From positions 558,001 to 622,000 of the forward strand of contig NZ_QCXX01000002.1 of NCBI RefSeq assembly GCF_003071065.1: DNA of 64,000 bases. The letters are read 5' to 3'. The DNA comes from Sphingobacterium athyrii (GTDB lineage Bacteria > Bacteroidota > Bacteroidia > Sphingobacteriales > Sphingobacteriaceae). The stretch's first letter is position 1. The number at the start of each line of letters is the position of its first letter. The notes beneath the pieces are model-generated. The model ran no database searches. It saw only the letters and a program-made list of their open reading frames with translations, and had not been told where the DNA came from. Made by a program: the position numbers and the translations under genes. This document shows, in pieces, positions 8,812 through 18,477 of this stretch.

Positions 8812-9642
8812 ATGAGGTTAAAAACATTGCACAGACCATTTGAAATCGAGCTGCTCACATTAAATGAGTATACTGCCGTTCCTCATAAAAACACCTATTT
8901 CGAAATGGTTTTTATCCTGGAAGGAAGTGGTGTTCAGATTATCAATGAGCATGAGCTTCCCTATGATAGCGATAAGCTTTTTTTAATTTTCCCCCAGGAT
9001 TCACATTCCTTCCGTATAGCCTTGACAACGAGTTTCTTCTTTATTCGATTTAATGAAAGTTACTTAAAAACTCAACATAAAGAATGGGTACAGAAGCTTG
9101 AATACATCTTTTACAATCATGACCATTTGCCCGGCTGTATTCTTAAAACGATTACTGATAAGCCAATGGTGAGAGCTTTGGCCGAGGCGCTGTTAAGGGA
9201 GCAGCAAAATGGAGGTCCCCATCATCAGGAAGTTATTCAACAGTTGCTGAACACGATCATTTCCATCGCCGCAAGAAATATTGCATCCATCCAAACAGCA
9301 TATCCTTATCAACCAGCTCATCCGTTGTCAATGCTTGGGTATGTACACCAAAATATCAAACAGCCAGAGGCACTAAAGATTGAAGAGCTAGCTTCCTATT
9401 TTCATTTGTCGCCAAACTATGTGGGGGAGTATTTTAAAAAAGAGACAGGGGAGAGTCTGCAAAAGTATATCCGCAGTTACAGGCTGCAGATGATTGAAGC
9501 AGCACTTATACATACAAACAGGCGAATTAGCGAAATCGCGCTAGACTTAGGATTTACGGATACCAGCCATCTCAATAAGATGTTCCACCGAGAATATGGG
9601 GTAAGTCCAACAACTTTTAGAAAAAGACTGCAAAAAAAATAG
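8812..9642 (+). CDS. AraC-family transcriptional regulator
   Basis: The 276-residue protein has an N-terminal cupin-like sensing domain (about 10-140) and a C-terminal double helix-turn-helix. The first HTH is IEELASYFHLSPNYVGEYFK and the second ISEIALDLGFTDTSHLNKMF, followed by HREYGVSPTTFRK, the signature end of AraC/XylS proteins. It begins 93 bp from the divergently transcribed DoxX-deacetylase pair and probably controls it. The ligand is unknown. Confidence 0.9.
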   Translation: MRLKTLHRPFEIELLTLNEYTAVPHKNTYFEMVFILEGSGVQIINEHELPYDSDKLFLIFPQDSHSFRIALTTSFFFIRFNESYLKTQHKEWVQKLEYIFYNHDHLPGCILKTITDKPMVRALAEALLREQQNGGPHHQEVIQQLLNTIISIAARNIASIQTAYPYQPAHPLSMLGYVHQNIKQPEALKIEELASYFHLSPNYVGEYFKKETGESLQKYIRSYRLQMIEAALIHTNRRISEIALDLGFTDTSHLNKMFHREYGVSPTTFRKRLQKK

Positions 9643-9675
9643 GCATTTATAATTCGATTTGAAATCCCCGGCCTG

Positions 9676-9903
9676 GTGAATACACTTGTTATTCTAGCGT
9701 ATACGATTAAGTCGCCTTGCTTAAGCAAGGGGAAGTCAAGCTCCGACATCTATATAAAAACTGCACTTGAGCTTAATCTCATGCCATCAAAATATATAAT
9801 TTTTGAAGATTCGATATCAGGCATTCGAGCAGCCTTTGCTGCGGATATGAGCGTAATGGCAGTACCCGAATCGGAAAGTTTGATGACGAAGGACCCTAAG
9901 TAA
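9676..9903 (+). pseudogene. HAD-superfamily phosphatase fragment (phosphoglucomutase-like)
   Basis: The region reads KGKSSSDIYIKTALELNLMP followed by SKYIIFEDSISGIRAAFAAD and MSVMAVPE. This is the motif III/IV part of beta-phosphoglucomutase-type HAD hydrolases (usual form G-K-P-x-P-D-x-F and V-F-E-D-S-x-x-G-I-x-A-A). The first ~140 residues, with the nucleophilic Asp and cap domain, are absent, and the end is short. It is a remnant ended by a good terminator. Confidence 0.7.
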
Positions 9904-9905
9904 CA

Positions 9906-9930
9906 AAAAGCGCACCCAAAGTGCGCTTTT
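9906..9930. terminator. Bidirectional Rho-independent terminator
   Basis: A perfect 10-bp stem AAAAGCGCAC / GTGCGCTTTT with loop CCAAA lies between the HAD remnant (plus) and the TPR gene (minus). A and T runs at both edges allow it to serve both strands. Confidence 0.85.
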
Positions 9931-9965
9931 GTTTAATACGCTGTTACGGTTTAGAAAGCACTATT

Positions 9966-11651
9966 TTACTTGCCAAATAATTTTCTTAAAAGACCGTTTG
10001 TTGAGTTTTTATTAGCTTCTGCGATTTTTAAGTTTTCAACTGTCGTTGGCAAATTATTATATCTGATGGATTTTTTAAGGCATTCAATTGATTCATCATA
10101 GCGTTTCAGATCCAAAAAAGCAATGCCCATGTGTTCATGGATTTCAGCAATAACATCATCAGATACATTATCTTGCTGGGCTAGCGCCTGTATCGCCTGC
10201 TCACCATAATGTAGTGTTTTTTCATTATCTCCCAAATGGTATGTACAATGTGTCGCCCAATAGTAACACCAGAAGTCTTGATTTCCTGCGAATATACTAC
10301 GCTCAAAACTATCGCAGGCCGCTTCATTGTTTTTCATAAAGGCAACTTGTAGATAACCCATATTATATAATGCAACCTGTATAGAACGGTCCTGTTTTTT
10401 TTCTTTCGCAAAATTTAGTGCATACCCATAACACTCCATTGCTTTGCTGTAATCGCCTTCCTCTATAAATGAATTCGCCCTGCTGATGAGCAAGCTTGGA
10501 TTATCGGGCATGCTTTCTAATAATCGATCTGTTTCTTCCGAAATGACTTCAGTCTGGCTTTGTGTACCCAAGGCACTTTCAACCTCGGCTTTGTAAATAT
10601 AGAAGTTTGTAAAGCAGCGCACCAGCTCTTGATCCTGGCTTATTGGATTGGTGGGATCGAGCTCATAATAGATTTCCAGGCCTAGGTTGATCCACTCCAG
10701 TGCCTCTTCATAGTTTTTCAATTCCATATGTAAGTCACATATATTATCAATTGTCGCGAAATAGGTCAGTAAATCCATTTGGTCACCAAAATCTTCGATT
10801 AGACATTGACCATCTTGTATAGCGAACTCCAAAAGCCCTGCATCCAAATAAGCTCCAAATCTATTTTGTAGGATGATCATAAAGGAAGATTGATTTATAC
10901 CTTCGGTACAAATTTCAATCGCTTTTTGATGCTCTTGGCGAGACCGAAACTCACTGGCGAGATTGTTACAGCACATGGCGAAGGTATGGGGGGCATAATT
11001 GATGAAATCACCATTTTGCGCTACAATGGCATCCTTGTAGAGCTTATATGCATGTTCATAGCATTGGTATCTCATTGTGGAGAGTCGTTGTGCCTGCTGA
11101 GCTGGTATAGCAGTATATTTACCCAATAGGTAGTTGATCTCAACACCGGCATTATAAGCCTCCATACCCGATGTTGTAAAAATGTCAATAGACAGCGTAG
11201 CAAAATCAGGGTTGGGATTATGCTGGTTCTGCATGTTGAATAAGCGGATTTGTAAAACAGGAGAGGTAACCAACTCAGCCGCTTTTTTATAATATTTTTT
11301 TGCAGCCTCCCAATCTCTAAGCCAGTAAAGTGCCGATCCTGCGTGCCGGTTACAGTTGTAGTTGTCAGGGTCTATATCCAAGCCTTTCTTACTCCATTGT
11401 ACGCATTCGATAAGCGCTTTTTCCCTGTCGCTTTCAAAAACTTCATTGTAATCAAGGGCTATAATACCGAGTATGGCATATAAATCCGGATTGGGGGATG
11501 CTTCAACGAGTGCTGAAATCTGTTTGAAAAGTGATTCTACAATAGTTGGATCCTGAGGCAAGGCATTGCCTTGAATCCAAATTTTGGATGCAGTAGCATA
11601 ATCTCCTTCAGATAATGCCTTTTCGGCCTGCTGTTGTATATGTTGTTTCAT
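9966..11651 (-). CDS. Tetratricopeptide-repeat protein, 561 residues
   Basis: The protein is mostly TPR helices. Clear examples are the segment with LIECVQWSKKGLDIDPDNYN, the one with DWEAAKKYYKKAAELV, and near the C-terminus MECYGYALNFA and DESIECLKKSIRYN. It has no signal peptide, so it is probably cytoplasmic, acting as a protein-interaction scaffold. It follows a 334-residue gene by 26 bp and a secreted 169-residue gene before that, all on the minus strand, suggesting one operon. The function of the group is not evident. Confidence 0.8.
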   Translation of the reverse strand: MKQHIQQQAEKALSEGDYATASKIWIQGNALPQDPTIVESLFKQISALVEASPNPDLYAILGIIALDYNEVFESDREKALIECVQWSKKGLDIDPDNYNCNRHAGSALYWLRDWEAAKKYYKKAAELVTSPVLQIRLFNMQNQHNPNPDFATLSIDIFTTSGMEAYNAGVEINYLLGKYTAIPAQQAQRLSTMRYQCYEHAYKLYKDAIVAQNGDFINYAPHTFAMCCNNLASEFRSRQEHQKAIEICTEGINQSSFMIILQNRFGAYLDAGLLEFAIQDGQCLIEDFGDQMDLLTYFATIDNICDLHMELKNYEEALEWINLGLEIYYELDPTNPISQDQELVRCFTNFYIYKAEVESALGTQSQTEVISEETDRLLESMPDNPSLLISRANSFIEEGDYSKAMECYGYALNFAKEKKQDRSIQVALYNMGYLQVAFMKNNEAACDSFERSIFAGNQDFWCYYWATHCTYHLGDNEKTLHYGEQAIQALAQQDNVSDDVIAEIHEHMGIAFLDLKRYDESIECLKKSIRYNNLPTTVENLKIAEANKNSTNGLLRKLFGK

Positions 11652-11677
11652 ATGATGGATTGAAAAAATAAATACTT

Positions 11678-12682
11678 TTATCCTATTGTTTTCCAGCTCT
11701 CGAATAGCTTTAATTTTTGTGTCAATAGACCAGAGACCTTTTTGTAAAGATCTTCGTCGAATACAATATCATTGAGAAACCGGTCCACGACCTCATAATT
11801 TTCCTCACTTAGACGTTCAAATGCATCTTTTTTATTTAGAGCGGATAAAATGATGTCACGGAAATAGAAAGATACGGGATTGCCTTCTGGATCAGTCAGC
11901 TTTCTATTGGTCGTGATGTTATACAAGAAAGATGATAAATATTCGACATCTGCTAATTGATTTTTCCAAAGATGGTTATTTAGGTGTTGCTCCACAAAAT
12001 CTAAAATTTCTTCAGAATCAGGTTTCAGACCTTTTTTGTATAAATCTTTATCAATCAACAAAAGTTGGTTGTCAAATAGCCATTTGATAATAGCGGTGTG
12101 TCCCAATCTTAAAAAAGGGAAGTTTTCAAATTCATGGCTGCGATTAAAAAAATCTCTACTGATAATCTCCGACTGCTGCCTTATAGCGATCCAGCTGCTA
12201 TAAAATGCATTTCCTTTACTACTTTGCGTATATTTTATGGTAATTATATTTTCCGTTCCTTCGGACATCGCATATGCTTTTTCAACCTCGTTTTCGTACG
12301 TTGGTTTTCCCATCAATCGCTCGACTTCTTCATGCGGAGCTTCAGGTAATGGCAGTACATCCCAAAAGTCCTTTGGTTTAGAATCGGGATGTTTACTCGA
12401 ATGATCGACATGGGTGAACATAATACTGCATAAGTAGGCTACGAACTTGCCGCTATCATTGCTTGTGCTTATAGGTGGTTGAAAATGATCGTTTTTTATG
12501 TCGTATTTAAACCAAAATGAAATATTTAATGGTTTATAGATGATAGTTTTTGTGCTTTGGTTGGCTGTTATTGTTTTGGGTAGTTTCCCTAATGCATAAC
12601 GCTCGAAGAACTGGACTATTTTAGGATCGGTGGAAGATAGACCTAGTAATGCTATTAGCTCGCTCTGTTTTAAGGTATTCAT
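11678..12682 (-). CDS. Cytoplasmic protein of unknown family
   Basis: The 334-residue protein has no signal peptide or membrane segment. The N-terminal ~100 residues (ALLGLSSTDPKIVQFFERY, then KPLNISFWFKYD) look like a compact alpha/beta domain. The C-terminal half is helical and acidic (EILDFVEQHLNNHLW, IVFDEDLYKKVSGLL). I do not recognise a family. It sits between a secreted protein and a TPR protein on the same strand; the short gaps (36 and 26 bp) suggest co-transcription. Confidence 0.65.
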   Translation of the reverse strand: MNTLKQSELIALLGLSSTDPKIVQFFERYALGKLPKTITANQSTKTIIYKPLNISFWFKYDIKNDHFQPPISTSNDSGKFVAYLCSIMFTHVDHSSKHPDSKPKDFWDVLPLPEAPHEEVERLMGKPTYENEVEKAYAMSEGTENIITIKYTQSSKGNAFYSSWIAIRQQSEIISRDFFNRSHEFENFPFLRLGHTAIIKWLFDNQLLLIDKDLYKKGLKPDSEEILDFVEQHLNNHLWKNQLADVEYLSSFLYNITTNRKLTDPEGNPVSFYFRDIILSALNKKDAFERLSEENYEVVDRFLNDIVFDEDLYKKVSGLLTQKLKLFESWKTIG

Positions 12683-12718
12683 GCCTTTATTATAGTATGT
12701 TTTTTACTTAAGGAAATT

Positions 12719-13228
12719 TTATTTTAACGATCGCGTATTTAACCCTGTTAGAATTACACCATCAATAATTAATGATTTGCAACTAAGGTTCATGTAGGAG
12801 GTCTCATCATCGTTGACAAAATTGTCATTCATACCGTCCATCACTACCGACTTCAGTTCTATTTTTCGAGATGGAAGCTTACCATAAGAATCCGTTACTG
12901 TGATCTGACCGTTCAGGGTTGTGTTTTTTTTCATAAACAGACGTAATAAGGGGATGTCCAGCCGGTCGAATGTAATAACGATATAACAGGGATTGTAGTC
13001 ATCGGCTACTTGCTGATTCACGGAGTCTTTGGTTGTCATTGTCGATGGTTTATTGAACGAGATAGAAACCGTCGTTAGCTTTGAAATGGTTGTCTCTTTG
13101 CCATCTTGTAATGACAATTCAATCTTCATTCTATTTCGCTCCCATTGTTGGGCATGGGCTACATTGACAAATAATATAGTGGCAAGGAACAGCAGAAGCA
13201 CAGGCTTGAATTGTGTAGAGATTTTCAT
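12719..13228 (-). CDS. Small secreted protein, possibly TssD/Hcp-like fold
   Basis: The 169-residue protein has a signal peptide (residues 1-26, ending VAHAQ). The mature part is all beta in appearance. The segments PLLRLFMKKNTTLNGQITV and KIELKSVVMDGMND followed by YMNLSCKSLIIDGV recall the layout of Bacteroidota TssD/Hcp proteins. Those normally lack a signal peptide, so I offer this only as a weak structural analogy. It is the first gene of the minus-strand trio 13228-9966. Confidence 0.55.
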   Translation of the reverse strand: MKISTQFKPVLLLFLATILFVNVAHAQQWERNRMKIELSLQDGKETTISKLTTVSISFNKPSTMTTKDSVNQQVADDYNPCYIVITFDRLDIPLLRLFMKKNTTLNGQITVTDSYGKLPSRKIELKSVVMDGMNDNFVNDDETSYMNLSCKSLIIDGVILTGLNTRSLK

Positions 13229-13464
13229 GTTTTTTTTAATTTACTATACAAGATTAAATATTCAATAACAGACTAGATCGTATTGATTTGTAACCGGTAG
13301 GTTTGAATATGTATTTGGCTTGTGTGGGTTTTTAATTATTTCTTGTCAACGTTTGTATATATATCTGCATATTCATTTATGGATTGGAAAACAAAATGCT
13401 GAGGGTACCGATTTCTACCTTTTAAGACTTTATTTATTAAATTAGCAGGGTCTTAATAAACTGA

Positions 13465-15495
13465 ATGGAAGCAATTGTTAAGTTTTTGAATATCTATTTG
13501 GCTACCGGGCGAACAGCTTTGTCTATTCTAGTTCTGATGTTTATACTTCTTTGTACCATGAAGGTTTCTGCACAGCAACAGACTCAGATTGAGAAAATGG
13601 CTGCAGAAGGTTACGCGATGCGCTTCTCTGACACCATTGCAAGTTTGCGTATTCAGCAAGAAGCTCTTTTTCTTGCAAAAAAAAATAATAGCAGGGTTGA
13701 TGAAGCCATATGTTATGCCTATTTGGCAATGACCTATAGACGTCTTCTCCAACTTAAGGAATTCACCCGGTATGCAGAGCAGTCCTATGGAATAGCTAAC
13801 ACAACAGCTGATAGCCGCGCGATTGCCTATTCCAATTGGGCTATGGGGCTTCTGCGGTCTTATATTGACGATAAGGCAGGCGCTGTGGATTATATGCTAA
13901 AAGCATATGGTTTATTCGCGCAGTTGAATGAATATTCTTATTGTGCTAAAATAGGAGCAGACGTTTCTTATCTCTTTTATCCAGGCTCAGAAGTTAACAT
14001 GAGGAAATATGCTGACGAAGCACTCCGCTTTGCAGAGAAATCCAATGATCCGGAAAGTATATTACATGCCCGGTTGGCGGTTGGAAGCTATCTGCTGGAA
14101 AGCGCTTCTTCTAATGACTCGCTATTATGGAAGCAAGCTGTCTCTTTTTACAAAAAAACTATCCATCAAGCGGAGCAGGTTGAGGAATTCATTGTCAGTA
14201 AAAGCAATATCGGTATCGCTCATCTAAATATAGCCGCGTTGTATATGAATGCTCCTAAACTTATTGATGAAAAAGCATTTTTATCTCATCTGGAACAAGC
14301 GACCCATATAGGCAGAAAATATAACTTAAGGAATATTTATCGGAGTTCGCTGGGGCTCAGGGGACAATTTTTCATACAGAAAGGGGACTATCGGACTGCT
14401 GAAAATCTTTTTAAAGAAGGGATAGCCTATCAACAGACATTACCTTATAAAGATAACGATTTATTGGCTGCATTTTTTGGCTGTCTTAAGGAGCTTGCTT
14501 CCAAAGAAAAAGATTATGCCGCATACCATGAGTATGATATCTATTTCAATAAGTATAATAAGCTGAAGTATGATGAGGAGATGCAAAAAATATTGCAGAA
14601 TACCGATGCCCGGTTTGAGTCGGAGAAAAAATTGGAATTGATCAAACAGTTGGAAAAGGAAAATGAACTTGAAAAAAAGAACAAATTTTTGAGCTATGGT
14701 ATCTCTGGAGTTCTTTTGGCGGGTTTAGTATTTGTGTACAGATCTTATTATTACAGACAACGATATTATCAAAATAGGGAAGATATCCTGCAGCAAAAGC
14801 AGACTAATAGCGAGTTAAAGGTCCAGTTGATGGAAAAGGAATCCTTGGAGATCCTGGCGGATAAATTGTCAATCGAGCGAAGATTACTCCAGTCTCAGAT
14901 GAACCCTCATTTTATTTTCAATCTTTTGGGGAATATCCAAAGTATGATTCTGAAAAATGACCGGTTAATAGCCATTTCCTATCTGGGTAAATTTGCTAAA
15001 CTGACCCGACAGGTATTGGAACAATCGCGTATGGATCGTATCAGTCTGGAGCTAGAGGTTCAAACATTGAAGAATTATATGGATCTGCAACAATTGCGAC
15101 TTAATCATAGTTTTGATTACTATATTGACATGGATGAAACAGTTGATCCGAATGTACATATACCGCCATTGCTCTTGCAGCCCTTTGTCGAAAATGCAAT
15201 TGAACATGGATTGAAGCCTCTGGCCGATTTACGGCATGGATTTTTGAAGATTTCATTTCACCTCCGTATGGATGCTGATGTTCTTGAATGTACAATTACA
15301 GACAATGGTATTGGATTAGAGGAGTCAAGAAGCAAAAAAAAGAATGTACCACATACCTCCTTATCGACAAAGATAACAGATGAAAGGCTCGCTCTGCTAT
15401 ACCCCGATAATCCATTTGTCCAATTAAAAATGACTGATAGAAAGGACGTTGAGGGGGCAGGCTGCCACGTCTTTTTATCGATTCCTTTAATTTAA
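13465..15495 (+). CDS. LytS/YpdA-type sensor histidine kinase with TPR sensor
   Basis: The 676-residue protein has an N-terminal signal/anchor (about 14-36), a periplasmic TPR-like helical region (60-370), one membrane helix (LSYGISGVLLAGLVFVY, about 413-430), a coiled coil, then a His_kinase domain. The phospho-accepting His is in QMNPHFIFN at about residue 482. The ATP-binding domain has FVENAIEHG (about 575) and DNGIGLEES. Such kinases sense envelope or nutrient signals and phosphorylate a LytTR regulator. The regulator gene starts 5 bp downstream. Confidence 0.9.
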   Translation: MEAIVKFLNIYLATGRTALSILVLMFILLCTMKVSAQQQTQIEKMAAEGYAMRFSDTIASLRIQQEALFLAKKNNSRVDEAICYAYLAMTYRRLLQLKEFTRYAEQSYGIANTTADSRAIAYSNWAMGLLRSYIDDKAGAVDYMLKAYGLFAQLNEYSYCAKIGADVSYLFYPGSEVNMRKYADEALRFAEKSNDPESILHARLAVGSYLLESASSNDSLLWKQAVSFYKKTIHQAEQVEEFIVSKSNIGIAHLNIAALYMNAPKLIDEKAFLSHLEQATHIGRKYNLRNIYRSSLGLRGQFFIQKGDYRTAENLFKEGIAYQQTLPYKDNDLLAAFFGCLKELASKEKDYAAYHEYDIYFNKYNKLKYDEEMQKILQNTDARFESEKKLELIKQLEKENELEKKNKFLSYGISGVLLAGLVFVYRSYYYRQRYYQNREDILQQKQTNSELKVQLMEKESLEILADKLSIERRLLQSQMNPHFIFNLLGNIQSMILKNDRLIAISYLGKFAKLTRQVLEQSRMDRISLELEVQTLKNYMDLQQLRLNHSFDYYIDMDETVDPNVHIPPLLLQPFVENAIEHGLKPLADLRHGFLKISFHLRMDADVLECTITDNGIGLEESRSKKKNVPHTSLSTKITDERLALLYPDNPFVQLKMTDRKDVEGAGCHVFLSIPLI

Positions 15496-15500
15496 ACACT

Positions 15501-16238
15501 ATGTATAAAACTATTCTTGTAGAAGATGAATATTACCTGAGAGAAGCATTAACGATTTTATTGGAAATGGTAGCACCAGAAAAAATACAGGTCATCGGTT
15601 ATGCTGAAAATGCTGAAGAAGCGGTCAAACTGATCGATCGGCTAAAGCCTGATCTGGTGTTTATGGATATCATCTTAAAACGAGGGACAGGTTTTGATGT
15701 GCTTAACCAGGTTACCTACAAAGCGTTCCAGTTGATTTTTACTACGGCTTATGAGGAGCATGCCATTCGTGCTTTTAAGTTTAATGCGCTAGATTATTTG
15801 CTGAAACCTATTGACTCCGAAGAACTCAAAGGGGCAATAGATCGGTTGGTGGACCGGAAAGCACTGAAAGAATTAGATGCCCATTTACAGCAACTCGCTA
15901 CAGATTACAAAAAAACACCCGATAGGATTGTATTACCTACCCAAGAAGCTATGCATGTAGTCAAGGTGGATGATATTCTGCGATGTGAAACCTCAGGTTC
16001 TTACACCACATTTATGCTGGTGGATGGCAAGAAGATCATTGTTTCCAAGCCGCTCAAACACTATGAAGATATCCTTACTCTCCCTCAATTTATGCGCATA
16101 CATCAGTCCCATATGATTAATATGAAATACGTAGTCAGCTATTCAAGAGAGGGTATTGTACACATAGAAGATGGAAGTTCAATACCCATATCGCGGTCCA
16201 ATAAAGAAATATTTTTTAAACACATGAAGCCGTCATAA
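15501..16238 (+). CDS. LytTR-family response regulator, partner of the TPR kinase
   Basis: The 245-residue protein has a receiver domain with acidic pocket VEDEYYL, the phosphoacceptor Asp56 in LVFMDIIL, and conserved LLKPI. The C-terminal LytTR DNA-binding domain (about 140-245) contains LRCETSGSYTTFML and FMRIHQSHMINMKYV. It follows the kinase by 5 bp, giving a complete two-component system. LytTR proteins bind direct repeats upstream of targets; I did not locate a site. Compare the regulator at 63021, where the equivalent Asp56 is Asn. Confidence 0.92.
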   Translation: MYKTILVEDEYYLREALTILLEMVAPEKIQVIGYAENAEEAVKLIDRLKPDLVFMDIILKRGTGFDVLNQVTYKAFQLIFTTAYEEHAIRAFKFNALDYLLKPIDSEELKGAIDRLVDRKALKELDAHLQQLATDYKKTPDRIVLPTQEAMHVVKVDDILRCETSGSYTTFMLVDGKKIIVSKPLKHYEDILTLPQFMRIHQSHMINMKYVVSYSREGIVHIEDGSSIPISRSNKEIFFKHMKPS

Positions 16239-16476
16239 GTTAAAATGGGTGGCTACAACCGTGGAAATTTAAATCAGGATTTTAGATGCGAAAAGTACTT
16301 TGTATAATTTTAAAGGATTTCCAGGAATACAAAAAAATGTTGTAAGATCTATTTAGGACTAAGGGTTAAATCTGTAAAGTTTTTTTGGACGATACGAATC
16401 ACAAATCTACGCTACGCAATCTATCTGCGTACTTTTATATTCCTGTGTAAGCTTCATTTTTTTTGAGAAAATTATC

Positions 16477-16590
16477 TTGCTGATAATAAGTGATCTACTG
16501 GTGTTTTTATTCTCTTTTTTTAATGCGCAAAAAGGCTTCAGTATCGTAATCAATCTTTGTGTTAATGAAAATTTAAAAAAGCACGAAGAA
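16477..16590 (+). pseudogene. Fossil signal-peptide fragment upstream of the nucleotidyltransferases
   Basis: Between the promoter region and the first nucleotidyltransferase ATG lies a short coding-like stretch for a secreted-protein N-terminus (LLVFLFSFFNAQKGFSIV, then INLCVNENLKK). The equivalent stretch in copy B (35757-35889) reads LIISVLIIFLFSFLNAQKGF, a convincing signal peptide. Both have only TTG as a possible start. Here it happens to be in frame with the following gene; in copy B it is not, so translation into the enzyme is unlikely. Confidence 0.45.
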
Positions 16591-17337
16591 ATGAAAGCAC
16601 ATATCATCAAGAAGCTAATGGAGATAGAAGCGAGCGAAGGAGTACGTATACTTTTCGCCTGTGAATCAGGAAGTCGGGGTTGGGGATTTCCGTCAATCGA
16701 CAGTGATTACGACGTTCGGTTTATTTATATAAGAAAAGCGGAGGACTACACCCGCTTGTTTCCGCTGCCTACCGAAATGCGGTTTCCGATAATCGATGAC
16801 CTTGATATCGCAGGATGGGATCTGTTTAAAGTACTCACATTACTGTATAAGAGTAATGTCAGTCCATTTGAATGGATCCAGTCACCAGTGGTCTATCACG
16901 AGTTTAACGGATTCAAAATAAGTTTTAGGACAATGATGGAAAATTATTTTGATGCACGTAGGCACGTCCATCATTATTTAGGGATCGTCCGCAGTAAACT
17001 AGGAGATCTTCAACTGGAAACGATGAAGCTCAAAAGCTTATTTTATATCCTAAGATCTTTACTTGCAGCAGACTGGAGTATGACCTATCGCAGTTATGCG
17101 CCCATGACATTGGCAGAACTATCCGTAGTATTGCCTGATGTTGTTATGAACGAAGTTATGGAATTGCGCCAGTTGAAGAGCCAAGTCGATGAAGGGTTTA
17201 TATACAGCTGTTCAGCGACCATAAGGAGCTACATTGAAACAAGGCTAATAGATTTAGAGAATCAAGTAAAACAGGTTCCCGTGTCTATATCGGATAAAGA
17301 AGGACTGGAGAAATACTTTAAAATTCTATTAAGATGA
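16591..17337 (+). CDS. COG3541/RlaP-like nucleotidyltransferase, first of pair, copy A
   Basis: The 248-residue protein has the polymerase-beta nucleotidyltransferase signature ESGSRGWGFPSIDSDYDVRF (about residues 21-40), a GSxxWG helix turn followed by the DxD metal-binding motif. This fits COG3541 (YcgL) and Pfam PF10127 (RlaP, found with RNA-repair ligases in other bacteria). The start is the ATG at 16591, matching the copy-B gene where GGAG precedes it. The stop overlaps the next ATG as ATGA. The substrate is unknown, and no RNA ligase is nearby. About 27 of 248 residues differ from copy B. Confidence 0.8.
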   Translation: MKAHIIKKLMEIEASEGVRILFACESGSRGWGFPSIDSDYDVRFIYIRKAEDYTRLFPLPTEMRFPIIDDLDIAGWDLFKVLTLLYKSNVSPFEWIQSPVVYHEFNGFKISFRTMMENYFDARRHVHHYLGIVRSKLGDLQLETMKLKSLFYILRSLLAADWSMTYRSYAPMTLAELSVVLPDVVMNEVMELRQLKSQVDEGFIYSCSATIRSYIETRLIDLENQVKQVPVSISDKEGLEKYFKILLR

Positions 17338-18401
17338 CTATAAACGAACTTCGAAAGAACGGGCTGATCCTGTTTGAGGCTGTTGTCGGCAGCCGGGCAT
17401 ATGGATTGGCCACAGCATCTTCCGACACCGATATCAGGGGGGTATTTTATCTGCCCCTGGAATATTACTTGGGCGGTCAATATATTGCCCAGGTGGCTAA
17501 TGCCAGCAATGATGAAGTTTATTATGAGCTTGGGCGTTTCGTAGAACTCCTTTCAAAGAGTAATCCTAATATCATGGAGCTTTTGGCTAGTCCTGCCGAT
17601 TGCATAGTATATAAAGATCCACTAGTTGATCAATTTAAAATGCAGGATTTTATCACGCGAGAGGCAGCTATGACTTTTGCGCAATACGCCATGGTACAGG
17701 TGCGGAAGGCAAAAGGATTGAATAAGAAAATCAACAATCCAATGGATCGTGAACGTAAAAGTTTGCTGGATTTCTGCTTTATCATAGCTGGTCACGGAAG
17801 TTTATCGTTGAAAGAATGGTTAAGCAGCCGGCAGTGGAAACAGGAAAACTGTGGTTTAGCAAAGATTGAACATGCAAAGGGAATGTATACTCTGTATTAT
17901 GATCAGAGCCAGACTCTAGGTTACAAAGGTGTCGTGGCTACACTGGAGAGTAATGAGGTTTCTTGCAGTTCTATCCCCAGGGAAGAAACACTTTGTGCGT
18001 ACCTCTTTGTTAATCACGAAGCTTATTCATCTTATTGCAAGGCCTATAATGAATATTTTAGTTGGGTGTCGGCACGCAATGAAGCGCGCTTTGAGGGGAC
18101 AATGAATCATGGCCAGGGCTATGACGCCAAAAATATGATGCATACCATACGTCTATTGCAACAGGCAAAAGAGATTTTGTCGAAAAGGGAACTACAGATA
18201 CAACGTCCCAATAGGGTAGAACTCCTGCGCATCAAGAATGGCGCCTGTAGCTATGATGAACTTTTTGACTGGTCGCACGAGCTCTTTGAGGAAATTCGAG
18301 AACTCTGCTTGCACAGTTTACTTCCGGTAGCGCCAGATCAGGTTAAGCTAAGGCAGCAATTGGTGGACATACGTACGCAGCTGTATCATGTCAAACTTTA
18401 A
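17334..18401 (+). CDS. COG3541/RlaP-like nucleotidyltransferase, second of pair, copy A
   Basis: The 355-residue protein starts with a second nucleotidyltransferase signature, AVVGSRAYGLATASSDTDIR (about residues 16-35), with GSR-x-YG and the S-D-T-D-I-R metal motif. The remainder is helical and continues the RlaP/YcgL family. It overlaps the first gene by 4 bp (ATGA), implying coupled translation and perhaps a heteromeric enzyme. It differs from copy B at about 10 residues only, several of them in the last 60. Confidence 0.85.
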   Translation: MTINELRKNGLILFEAVVGSRAYGLATASSDTDIRGVFYLPLEYYLGGQYIAQVANASNDEVYYELGRFVELLSKSNPNIMELLASPADCIVYKDPLVDQFKMQDFITREAAMTFAQYAMVQVRKAKGLNKKINNPMDRERKSLLDFCFIIAGHGSLSLKEWLSSRQWKQENCGLAKIEHAKGMYTLYYDQSQTLGYKGVVATLESNEVSCSSIPREETLCAYLFVNHEAYSSYCKAYNEYFSWVSARNEARFEGTMNHGQGYDAKNMMHTIRLLQQAKEILSKRELQIQRPNRVELLRIKNGACSYDELFDWSHELFEEIRELCLHSLLPVAPDQVKLRQQLVDIRTQLYHVKL

Positions 18402-18477
18402 TTTCTTATGCAAGGGTTTAGTCCTTTGTTAATGGTAAAAATCTTTTGAACAACTTTTTTGAACAAATTAAGAATTA

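Larger units (their letters stand above)
16405..18401. repeat. 2-kb segmental duplication, copy A
   Basis: This segment, from the shared upstream sequence CTACGCAAT ... TATCTGCGTACTTTTATA through the end of the second nucleotidyltransferase gene, is repeated in the same orientation at 35704-37700. Identity is not uniform: the first ~550 bp of the second gene are almost identical between copies, while the 3' half of the first gene differs at many positions. Confidence 0.95.

Noticed and set aside
16477..16590. A 38-residue N-terminal extension of nucleotidyltransferase 1
   Set aside because: It has only a TTG start and is out of frame in copy B, where GGAG precedes the internal ATG.
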